DNA of 42,929 nt from NCBI GenBank assembly GCA_937146725.1, contig CAKZRU010000035.1, forward strand, positions 1 to 42,929, in the 5' to 3' direction. Shown here piece after piece: positions 8,021-15,302 of this stretch (the first letter of the stretch is position 1; each line of letters opens with the position of its first letter). Source of the stretch: an uncultured Myxococcales bacterium (GTDB taxonomy: Bacteria > Myxococcota_A > Bradymonadia > UBA7976 > VGTA01). The notes under the pieces are model-generated. The model ran no database searches. It was not told the origin of the DNA and saw only the letters and a list, made by a program, of their open reading frames with translations. The position numbers were made by a program, and so were the translations under genes.

Positions 8021-9496
8021 TTAAAGGGGCTCTGAGCGTTCCCTAAACTCTTCAGATTCCTTGCAGTTTAGTTTGTGTAAGGCATTTGAGGCCGCTTGTT
8101 TATAAAGCACACTTAAAGTGGGTAGATTAAAAACAAAAGTGATCATCTCATCCACGGTGCCTTGATAGTGAATCACAGCGGCTGCATAGTGGATAAGTTC
8201 AGTTGCTTGTGCGCCCACAATGGTTGCTCCAAGTAAACGATGAGTTTTACGATCAACCACCAACTTAACCAGCCCTTGTTCGGCCCCAAGCATGACCGAG
8301 CGTACAGATTTTTGATAGTCGGCTACACCGGTCACAATGTCATAGCCCTCACGAAGAGCACTGGCTTCATCTAAACCGACTGTGCTGACTTCGGGAATGG
8401 TGTAAACTCCATAGGGGAAAAGCTTGTTAAGCGCACCACGTTCTTCACCAAACATGTATGAGGTAGCGACTCGACCTTGTTCCATACTGACGCTTGCTAG
8501 TGATGGAAAGCCGACCACGTCACCGGCCGCATAAATGTGATCTACATTCGTTTTTTGAAACTCATCCACGATGATTGTGCCTCGTTTGCTAAGCTTAACA
8601 CCGGCATTTGCTAAGTTTAACTTTTCGGTATTGGGAAGGCGGCCTAAACCTAAGAAGCACATATCGGCTTGGGCTAAGGTACCATCATCCAAAGTGATAT
8701 TGACGCCTAAGCTTGAACGTTCCACAGCAGCAGCTCGTGCTCCATGGCGAATGACAATACCAGACTGAGTAAAGGCCTCTTCTAATAAGGTACTTGCATC
8801 AGAATCCAACCAACCGAGTAAGCGATCATGTGCGTTAAGTAAGGTGACCTGTACTCCTAAAGCTTGCATCATTGAGGCATATTCACAGCCAATGACACCG
8901 CCACCAAGCACAATCATTGTTTCTGGGATTTCAGAGATTCTTAAGAGAGTATCAGAATCATGTATACATTCCCCATCAACCGGCGCAAAGTCAATGGGTC
9001 TTGGACGAGAACCGGTGGCAATTAAAAAATGATCAGCAGTGACTTCTGTTCCATCGGAAAGGCTTAAAGTATATGGGTCTTTAAAGCTTGCTAAAGCGGT
9101 TTTTCTTTTGATCTCAAGCTCCTTAAACCCACGTTCAACCTTCTCACGCCAACGAGTGACAATCCGCCTTTCCATGGCCATCAGATTTTGTACTGAGCGC
9201 TCTCGGCCAAAGGGAGTTGAGATTCCTAAACCACGACCACCCGATAAGTAAAGCGCAGTTTCGCGAAGGGTTTTTGATGGTATAGTGCCTGTGTTCACCC
9301 ACGCCCCACCTGCTAAGCTTGCATCAATGACCAAGACCGAGCGTCCCAAATAAGCAGCTTGGGAAGCACCCTTTTCACCAGCTGGGCCACTTCCAATGAC
9401 AATCAGATCATAATGTTCTGAATTGTTTGTTTTAGCGTACTCATATGAAGAGTGAGAAGAGGGATTTGCTGAATTAGAATCATGTTTGGGTGCCAT
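8021..9496 (-). CDS. sthA: Soluble pyridine nucleotide transhydrogenase (SthA-like flavoprotein)
   Basis: A FAD-dependent enzyme that exchanges reducing equivalents between NADPH and NAD+. The FAD-binding GSGPAG, the NAD(P)-binding GGGVIGCEYASM and the FAD-contacting YAAGDVVGFPSLASVSMEQGRVA are present. So are YGVYTIPEVSTVG and a C-terminal dimerisation domain. The stretch around GCEYAS and GFPSLAS tracks E. coli SthA more closely than lipoamide dehydrogenase. At the position of the redox disulfide the protein reads GGAWVNTGTIPSK, so neither Cys is present; E. coli SthA keeps one (GGGCTHWGTIPSK). I chose ATG 9496 (MAPKHDSN). A GTG at 9529 would add 11 residues without family similarity. The first ~28 residues are Ser/Asn-rich and not part of the fold. 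Confidence 0.87.
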   Translation of the reverse strand: MAPKHDSNSANPSSHSSYEYAKTNNSEHYDLIVIGSGPAGEKGASQAAYLGRSVLVIDASLAGGAWVNTGTIPSKTLRETALYLSGGRGLGISTPFGRERSVQNLMAMERRIVTRWREKVERGFKELEIKRKTALASFKDPYTLSLSDGTEVTADHFLIATGSRPRPIDFAPVDGECIHDSDTLLRISEIPETMIVLGGGVIGCEYASMMQALGVQVTLLNAHDRLLGWLDSDASTLLEEAFTQSGIVIRHGARAAAVERSSLGVNITLDDGTLAQADMCFLGLGRLPNTEKLNLANAGVKLSKRGTIIVDEFQKTNVDHIYAAGDVVGFPSLASVSMEQGRVATSYMFGEERGALNKLFPYGVYTIPEVSTVGLDEASALREGYDIVTGVADYQKSVRSVMLGAEQGLVKLVVDRKTHRLLGATIVGAQATELIHYAAAVIHYQGTVDEMITFVFNLPTLSVLYKQAASNALHKLNCKESEEFRERSEPL

Positions 9497-9879
9497 ATTA
9501 AGTCTAGAATATCCTTTCAAGATTATCACAAGATCATCACGAGTGATTTGGAGATAAAGGTAATTTAAACCAAGCCTATCAAAGAAACAACTTCGCTTTC
9601 TGAACTTATTCCAAGACTAGCATATAATGGCATATTGTGATGATGTATCGGACTAGTACACTATTGGTAAGCTCAAAGTAAAAGAGATATATATATCGTT
9701 TAATGAATGATGATTAGGCTTGATTTAAATCTTGAATTTGAATAGTTTGCAACATGTTAAATAAAGTGTTCAAAGTCGGTTAAGGTATAGCTTTAGCTCA
9801 ACTTTTTAAATATCTTGTTAGATTTTTTAAGCGTTTAGCGCTGATTACAACAGTTTGTCATTATGATTGAGTAGGCGTT
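9497..9879. other. AT-rich divergent intergenic region
   Basis: About 380 bases separate the divergent sthA and 9880 genes. A TATAAT at 9623-9628 is a candidate -10 element on the plus strand, without a convincing -35. A run of alternating AT occurs near 9690. No RNA gene, terminator or short ORF with a ribosome-binding site is evident. Confidence 0.5.
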
Positions 9880-11196
9880 ATGGCTTATTATAAATCCTGT
9901 AAAACTTTTACCTTAAGTACATGCTATAGAGCATGCTTACTTAGCCTCATCACTTTCAGTTTATTCGCCTGCTCTGACCCAGCAAATACTGACACAGGGA
10001 TAAATAAGCAAACTCGAGTAGGTATTAATACTTTTCGTGAGCCCTTTCATAAAAGCGACCACACTTGTGGCGAATATCCGGCGGATTACTTGGAGTATTT
10101 AGATGATACTAAGTGTAAAAAAGTGCTTCCAAGTAACCGAGATCGCGAGTTTCAATGTCCCATTAAGAGCTCTCAAGAGTTTATTGAGAGTGTACCAGGC
10201 TATGCAACGGTTGATGCAGTCATTAACGGACAGCTCGAGATTGAAACTGAGGCCCTAAAAACCTTAATTGGTGAGGAACTATCAGCCACCGTTATTTTAA
10301 TTAGACGCGTTGATGGTGTGCCTTATTATCGTTATCTAAGTAATGGTAAACACAGCGATGTCCTAGAAATGTGGAGTTCATCGAAGTTTTTGGGCATCTT
10401 AAACGCATCGGAAAACCTACGCTATGAGTCAAAGGGCGCCATTGGTTTGGATGCTGTGGTTGAAGGGATTCCGGTGGGAGACTTAGTCACCGTTGTACAT
10501 AACTACGATGAGAAAAATTACACATCAAATTCTCTGATGAGTTGGTTTCACGATGTAGGTGGGAGGGAGTATGCAAATCAAATTCTTCATGAGCGTTGGT
10601 TAAAGCGACCTATGAGTGAGCGCTATGGTGGAAACTATGGAGCTAGATCAGCAGATCTTGGTTTTGAGTTTAGCCATGGAGAAGAACAAATTACGATCAA
10701 GCCTAATCAAAGTTGGATTCCTTCCAATGACTTATCAACTTTAAGTCTAGCCGAAGCGCTAAAGCGCGTGGTGATGTATAGAGAAAATCCGGAGACTCAT
10801 CTTGAGTTTAGTACTTGGGAAGATATGAAAGTGCTTCTATATGGTGCTAAGGAATCCATTTGGTATGACCAGCAAACACCACAGGGCATGGAAGGTGATA
10901 TTTCAATATATATGCAAAGTGCCCTAGATATTCATGCGCTTGAAGCTGCAAGCCAAGGTCAATGGCGTATCTTTGCTAAGCTGGGCTTAGGCTATTCTCG
11001 TGGAGGCGAGCTAGTTCACACTGACTACGCTTGCCTGCCCTCTTTTGAAAATGGAGAAGCTCAATTAAATCAAGGTGTTGAGTTAGTGATTTCAATGCAC
11101 GTACCGGCAAAAGGAAGCTATGTACAAGGCGATCAACGCTTGGCAGAAGCTTATCGCAAGATTGTGCAAGCGGTGTGGCAAGGCGAGATTCGCTAA
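9880..11196 (+). CDS. Lipoprotein with serine-hydrolase (beta-lactamase/PBP-like) motifs
   Basis: A 438-residue predicted lipoprotein; LLSLITFSLFAC gives a lipobox with Cys31. Residues 130-400 look like a penicillin-binding/beta-lactamase-type fold. SSSK at 166-169 fits the SxxK nucleophile motif at the start of a helix (SSSKFLGIL). SNS at 216-218 fits the SxN loop. WRIFAKLGLGYSRGGE (362-377) resembles the KTG strand with KLG in place of KTG, followed by a strand that could close the sheet (GVELVISMHVP). If real, it would act on peptidoglycan or another ester or amide in the periplasm. The motif spacing is reasonable but I cannot confirm it, and the protein could be a catalytically altered member. 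Convergent with the Cys-rich lipoprotein gene. Confidence 0.5.
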   Translation: MAYYKSCKTFTLSTCYRACLLSLITFSLFACSDPANTDTGINKQTRVGINTFREPFHKSDHTCGEYPADYLEYLDDTKCKKVLPSNRDREFQCPIKSSQEFIESVPGYATVDAVINGQLEIETEALKTLIGEELSATVILIRRVDGVPYYRYLSNGKHSDVLEMWSSSKFLGILNASENLRYESKGAIGLDAVVEGIPVGDLVTVVHNYDEKNYTSNSLMSWFHDVGGREYANQILHERWLKRPMSERYGGNYGARSADLGFEFSHGEEQITIKPNQSWIPSNDLSTLSLAEALKRVVMYRENPETHLEFSTWEDMKVLLYGAKESIWYDQQTPQGMEGDISIYMQSALDIHALEAASQGQWRIFAKLGLGYSRGGELVHTDYACLPSFENGEAQLNQGVELVISMHVPAKGSYVQGDQRLAEAYRKIVQAVWQGEIR

Positions 11197-11236
11197 ATTA
11201 TTCACTTTTTAGTACATCTACTGCCGGCTTAAAAGC

Positions 11237-11776
11237 TTAGCGAGTAGCGGGTGCTTCATCTCGACTTAGGCAACGAGTACAGCGCTGATCATCACCACAG
11301 TCTTCAATCAAATAAAGTTGATTGGAATAGCAGAGCTTATTGCTGTCACAATCTCGGTTAAAGTAGCATGAACATTCTGATTCAGCAGGACTTATCAAGG
11401 CACAATAGCCGTAGCTCTTGTCATCAAGCTCATTAAAAGCAACACAGGAGATGCCGGGAAACTCAGTGTAAAGTCGGCTCAAGTTGCTGGTATCAACACT
11501 CAGCTTTTCCTTGTAAAACTCAATGCAGGCATCTTCACCTTTGGTGCTTCCTGAATTGATCTCGCAATGGAGCGCCTGATCTTTTAAATAGCGGTATTGA
11601 TATTCCACAAGATTCACCCCAAGTCCTTGTTCACTTGAGGGCACCTCTTGGGGCACTGAAAGCGCATCTAGATTATAACAAGGCGAAGGCGTATCTAATT
11701 CTTCAAAGCAGGCTTGAGTAAAGAGTAAGATTAAACAGCTAAAAGCTATCAAACGATCAAAGTATAGAGTTTTCAT
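11237..11776 (-). CDS. Cys-rich lipoprotein, overlapping partner of the caspase-like gene
   Basis: A 179-residue predicted lipoprotein; FSCLILLFTQAC gives the lipobox. The mature part is rich in Cys, with a dense C-terminal cluster (ECSCYFNRDCDSNKLCYS and CGDDQRCTRC) that should form several disulfides, similar in style to the Cys-rich modules of myxobacterial surface proteins. Its ATG overlaps the TGA of the upstream caspase-like gene (11773-11776, ATGA), implying translational coupling and a shared role. No named family is recognised. Confidence 0.7.
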   Translation of the reverse strand: MKTLYFDRLIAFSCLILLFTQACFEELDTPSPCYNLDALSVPQEVPSSEQGLGVNLVEYQYRYLKDQALHCEINSGSTKGEDACIEFYKEKLSVDTSNLSRLYTEFPGISCVAFNELDDKSYGYCALISPAESECSCYFNRDCDSNKLCYSNQLYLIEDCGDDQRCTRCLSRDEAPATR

Positions 11777-13194
11777 GGGGCCTGCCTTTCTAAAACAATG
11801 GCTGGCGCTCGCCGATAAACTTCCGCCTCTCCTTCAGGTTGGTGCAATGCATCCATCGTAAATAAGCTTCCCGCAATTGCACTAAGAATGGCTGTACTGA
11901 TATACAGTTGCATGGCCGTTGAACGATCTTTTTCATAACGCTGACTCAAAGAATTATAGCCTTGTGGTCCTGCGAGTTCTGTGGCGGCCGAGGCGGTATA
12001 TTGATTGGCATCTCGAGCGCTTTGATTGGCGATAAAGTTCATGGCAATACTACTTGCTAAGGCCACGCCACTGAGTGTCAAGGAACCATACAGCCAAGGT
12101 CGATAGGGATGTGGATGGGTTTCTTGCAGATAGCGTAAAGGGACTTGAGGTAATTCAAGCTTTTGATCAATGGTGGGAAATAGCTGTTGATTACCGCTCA
12201 TATTACCCGAACGCTGAGGAATTTGATCTAGGCCTCGCATCGAGACTAGTCGTCCACTCACATGCTTAAAGAGCTCATCAAGACTAAGAGCTTTGTCTTG
12301 GTTTTGGTCGGCCTTACCATCAAAGCTTTCTAAAAGGGCACAGGTAAATAAGCCACCATTGTAGTCCTTACCGGCAAGTTGACAAACGCCTCCAGCACTT
12401 TCACCAGCGGTTTGATTGGCGGCGGCGGCACTAATGGCGCCCCATCCATTTTGGTTTTTAACCATCTTCTTTAAAGTGTTTTGCACAGACTTAGCTCGAG
12501 TTTTTTCAAGCAGACCCAATTCTGAGTTTTTTAAACTTGTACTTGTGATTCCTCGTTGGTTCGGAAACTTAATATTACCGGAGTGGCACGCATCAATCAG
12601 CATAAGGAGTTCAGCGGTTTGACCGGCTCGCCATTGTAAGAATTTGGGTAATTGACTCATTGATACGGCGGATGAAACCATAGAATCCAAATTGGTGTCA
12701 TGCATGAGCAAGAAAGCCTCTTCGGGACGGTCTGGTTCAGGTGCACCATGGCCGGCAAAATAGATGACGACTTTATCTTGTGGACAGGCAGAGGTTAAAA
12801 ATTGGCCAAGCGCATCCTCAATACCTGCTCGAGTTGCTTGCTCATTCAGTAAGAGGCGCACTCGATCTGGCTCAAAACGTGCTCCATTAGGACTGACTAA
12901 ATAATGATAAAAGTTCCAAGCGTCATTCACTGCACCTTTAAGATCAGGAATACGCTCATCTTGGTAAAAGTTCACTCCGGCCACGACCGCCCAAGCTTTG
13001 GCACTTTGCGCGGAATTACACTGAGTTGGAGCATTCACGGATTGAATGGGCATCACATAGCGATTGCCTGAATACAGCTGAGAGCTGCTTTGACAGGCTG
13101 TTAAGCTTAGGCTAAAGCACAAATAGAGCCATAAGTAAGCAAAAGTTGAAAAGAAAAGAGAACGGCAAGATGTTTGTGAAGATAAGCAGAGCAT
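11773..13194 (-). CDS. Caspase-like (peptidase C14) lipoprotein
   Basis: A 473-residue protein with a metacaspase-type p20 domain, presumably cleaving after basic residues as bacterial metacaspases do. The N-terminus has a hydrophobic run ending in SLSLTAC (lipobox Cys34), so it is probably membrane-anchored outside the cytoplasm. The domain starts at AWAVVAGVNFYQD. The catalytic His149 is in YFAGHGAPEPD and the Cys203 in LIDACHSGNIKF. Residues 296-307 (DQNQDKALSLDE) match an EF-hand calcium loop at positions 1, 3, 5, 7, 9 and 12. Two further hydrophobic helices lie near the C-terminus (GSLTLSGVALASSIAMNFI and LYISTAILSAIAGSLF). Caspase domain and catalytic dyad are certain; calcium binding and substrate are inferred. 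Translationally coupled to the Cys-rich lipoprotein. Confidence 0.9.
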   Translation of the reverse strand: MLCLSSQTSCRSLFFSTFAYLWLYLCFSLSLTACQSSSQLYSGNRYVMPIQSVNAPTQCNSAQSAKAWAVVAGVNFYQDERIPDLKGAVNDAWNFYHYLVSPNGARFEPDRVRLLLNEQATRAGIEDALGQFLTSACPQDKVVIYFAGHGAPEPDRPEEAFLLMHDTNLDSMVSSAVSMSQLPKFLQWRAGQTAELLMLIDACHSGNIKFPNQRGITSTSLKNSELGLLEKTRAKSVQNTLKKMVKNQNGWGAISAAAANQTAGESAGGVCQLAGKDYNGGLFTCALLESFDGKADQNQDKALSLDELFKHVSGRLVSMRGLDQIPQRSGNMSGNQQLFPTIDQKLELPQVPLRYLQETHPHPYRPWLYGSLTLSGVALASSIAMNFIANQSARDANQYTASAATELAGPQGYNSLSQRYEKDRSTAMQLYISTAILSAIAGSLFTMDALHQPEGEAEVYRRAPAIVLERQAP

Positions 13195-13348
13195 TACTAT
13201 TCACCTTGTATTAAATCGTGAGGCCTAAACTTTATATATCCTAAGCATACTTATTGTTATTTTGGCAATAGATCTGAGTCTTTAGCTTAATTGTTATCTC
13301 TTTTTAATGAGTGCAGTCTGCTATTTTTGAACATAAAACTACATCTTT

Positions 13349-13375
13349 CTCAAGTTTCCCAAAAATAAACTTGAG
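13349..13375. promoter_or_regulatory. Perfect 9-bp inverted repeat in a divergent promoter region
   Basis: CTCAAGTTT (13349-13357) and AAACTTGAG (13367-13375) form a perfect stem with a 9-nt A-rich loop, followed by TTTT. Read to the right it looks like a small intrinsic terminator. It lies between divergent genes, 52 bases before the CpeT-like start, where a terminator is not expected. Candidate attenuator or operator. Confidence 0.4.
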
Positions 13376-13427
13376 TTTTACGGCAGGCTTATATATTAAA
13401 TAACAGACGTTATAAAAAGGAAATGAC

Positions 13428-14243
13428 ATGAATACTTACAAATTAATTCTCAGTCTGTTGTTGTGTAGCTCATCACTTTATGCATGTGACTCTAAAGAAG
13501 ATACGAATGAGGTCGAAGCCGGTGAAATGGCGGGAACTAATGAAGTTGAAGCCGGTGAAATGGCAGGAACCAATGAAGTTGAAGCCGGTGAAATGGCGGG
13601 AACTAATGAAGTTGAAGCTGGCGAGATGATGGCCGGTGAAGTAGAAGCTGGCGAAATGAATCCTGAAAGCATGATGGAAGAAATGGATGCCATGGCACAA
13701 AGAGCCTTTGATTGGCTCACCGGTCGCTTTGATTCATCGGCTCAATCACGCACTCAACCTGCATATTATGCCATTCAGTTGACCGCTTGTAAAGTGAACG
13801 CACTTGAGCTTGGTGAGCATGTTCTATACATTGAACAAGCGCAAGTTTCCGCAGCAGATGAACCTTATCGTCAACGCCTCTATCATGTGGAAGCAGTGCT
13901 TGCTGAAGATGGTCAGGTTGAGGTAATTTCAAGTGTTTATAATGTAAATGATCCCGATTCTTTGGTGGGCTTATGTGATCGACTTGAGACTATGGATTTT
14001 ACTTTAGCGGATGTTACGCTTCGTGAGGGCTGTGCGGTACACTTGAATTGGCAAGAAGATCACTTTGAAGGAGGCACTAGAGGCACAGAATGTTCAAGCA
14101 CCTTAGGGGGTGCTTCATATGCGACTAGCGAAGTATATATGAACGACAGTGAGATTCGTTCTTGGGATCGTGGCTTTGATAGTAATGACCAACAAGTATG
14201 GGGCGCTACCGATGGCGCTTATGAGTTTATTCGCCAAGAGTAG
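13428..14243 (+). CDS. CpcT/CpeT-family lipoprotein with AGEM repeat linker
   Basis: A 271-residue predicted lipoprotein; SLLLCSSSLYAC gives the lipobox (Cys20). Residues 26-69 are a linker of four 11-residue repeats (TNEVEAGEMAG) plus degenerate copies. From residue 85 the sequence follows the CpcT/CpeT family: FDWLTGRFDSSAQ, then VLYIEQAQ, PYRQRLYHV, a Cys-containing REGCAVHLNW, CSSTLGGASYATSEVYM and QVWGATDGAYEFIRQ. In cyanobacteria these proteins attach or handle phycobilins; homologues in non-phototrophs have no established role. No bilin genes occur here, so lyase function should not be assumed; a lipocalin-like ligand-binding role at the envelope is my inference. A good ribosome-binding site (AAAAAGGAAATGAC) precedes the ATG. 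Confidence 0.83.
   Translation: MNTYKLILSLLLCSSSLYACDSKEDTNEVEAGEMAGTNEVEAGEMAGTNEVEAGEMAGTNEVEAGEMMAGEVEAGEMNPESMMEEMDAMAQRAFDWLTGRFDSSAQSRTQPAYYAIQLTACKVNALELGEHVLYIEQAQVSAADEPYRQRLYHVEAVLAEDGQVEVISSVYNVNDPDSLVGLCDRLETMDFTLADVTLREGCAVHLNWQEDHFEGGTRGTECSSTLGGASYATSEVYMNDSEIRSWDRGFDSNDQQVWGATDGAYEFIRQE
13503..13634 (+). repeat. 33-bp tandem repeat encoding TNEVEAGEMAG
   Basis: Four contiguous 33-bp units at 13503-13535, 13536-13568, 13569-13601 and 13602-13634 (the last diverging at its end), then a degenerate GEVEAGEM copy. The copies differ mainly at silent or near-silent positions. There are no spacers, so this is not a CRISPR. Confidence 0.9.
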
Positions 14244-14264
14244 AGCAAGGCTTAACGATATAAG

Positions 14265-15302
14265 CTATTGACTCAATAACTGTTTTAGTACTTGTTCTGC
14301 CTCTCGCTTTCGAGGACTAAAACCACGGTCTTTTTGGGCACCAAAGCCGAACCAGTTCCATAAAAAGGCAGCCTTAAGACCTGCATCTTCTGAACGTATT
14401 TGCTTTAACAGAAATTGGGTGGATCCCTTAATCAAACGCGACTGTAATTGGGTGTTTAATGCGGCCGGTGTTGTTTCATTCCACGGCTGACTCATCGCAC
14501 TGTCAAGTGCCGGATAACCATATTCACTGATCAATAAAGGGCGCTTTTGCTTGTGTGCAAAGTCAGTCACTTGCTTAAGATAAGCTTGCCAAGTTTGAGC
14601 GATTTCACTTTCTCGGGCAATGGGAACATAAGCGGTGACCGCCAGCTCATCTAACAAGGGCCAAAACTTTATTTCTTGGTAATGATCCCAATTGGCCGAA
14701 TAGCTTAAAGCGCCCGGAAAACGCTGGCGAATCAGCTGAATCAAATCGGCCCAATGCTCATATTCATGCTCTAAGCTACAGAGTTCAGCACCAATGATTA
14801 AGCGTTCTACCTTTTCCTGCTTGGCAAGACTTGCTAAGCGTTTAAGTTCTACTCGGTAATTACTCCACCAAAGATTTGGTCGAGTTGGTGCTAATGTGCC
14901 ACGCCAGTAGTTCATCTGTCTTTGACGTAGCTTAATTACCGGCATTAAGGTCACGTTAAATCCAAGTGTTTTGGCCTGCCTTAAAGTGCTTCTTATCCGC
15001 TCGATTACTACCCCTAAACTTGGAGTATTACTTAGGTGGCTTTCTTGGTTAATCGGCACAACGATCATAATTTGCCGAGCGCCTACTTGATAGACTTCAT
15101 TGAGCAAACCTTGGTAATCCCAATCCGCTTGACTCGCAAAGAGACCTAGAGATATGCCAAAGCCCTCACTGGTATGGAGTGATGAAAGCTGTGGCTGATA
15201 AGCTTTACGACTTGGCTTTGGCTTAAAGACTAAGCCGATGGTTAGCAATAAAATACTGCTAACGATCACAACTTGGAACGTTTTTTTGCTCTTAAAGAGC
15301 AC
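14265..15302 (-). CDS. GH113-like glycoside hydrolase (TIM barrel)
   Basis: A 345-residue protein with an N-terminal hydrophobic anchor (VVIVSSILLLTIGLVF) and an outside-facing catalytic domain. Segments GISLGLFASQADWDY, GARQIMIVVPI, LGFNVTLMPVIKL, VERLIIGAELCSLE, GALSYSANWDHY, LAVTAYVPI and PLLISEYGYPALD run through the strands of a (beta/alpha)8 barrel as in GH113-type beta-mannanase-related proteins. The likely acid/base is Glu173 (GAE) and the nucleophile Glu260 (ISE). The AELCSLE, SANWDHY and SEYGYPA segments are the most diagnostic. Substrate is not predictable from sequence. The start overlaps the end of the hydroxylase-rhodanese gene by 11 bases, so the pair is an operon. Confidence 0.78.
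   Translation of the reverse strand: MLFKSKKTFQVVIVSSILLLTIGLVFKPKPSRKAYQPQLSSLHTSEGFGISLGLFASQADWDYQGLLNEVYQVGARQIMIVVPINQESHLSNTPSLGVVIERIRSTLRQAKTLGFNVTLMPVIKLRQRQMNYWRGTLAPTRPNLWWSNYRVELKRLASLAKQEKVERLIIGAELCSLEHEYEHWADLIQLIRQRFPGALSYSANWDHYQEIKFWPLLDELAVTAYVPIARESEIAQTWQAYLKQVTDFAHKQKRPLLISEYGYPALDSAMSQPWNETTPAALNTQLQSRLIKGSTQFLLKQIRSEDAGLKAAFLWNWFGFGAQKDRGFSPRKREAEQVLKQLLSQ

Noticed and set aside
13503..13634. CRISPR array
   Set aside because: The units are contiguous without unique spacers and encode an in-frame linker. The same applies to 40096-40170 and 19010-19069.
13473..13720. Antisense frames across the AGEM repeats
   Set aside because: They are repeat shadows of the CpeT-like lipoprotein gene, with composition dictated by the 33-bp units.
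13428..14243. Phycobilin lyase function for the CpeT-like protein
   Set aside because: Domain similarity alone does not support it. No phycobiliprotein or bilin genes occur in the window and the protein is a lipoprotein.
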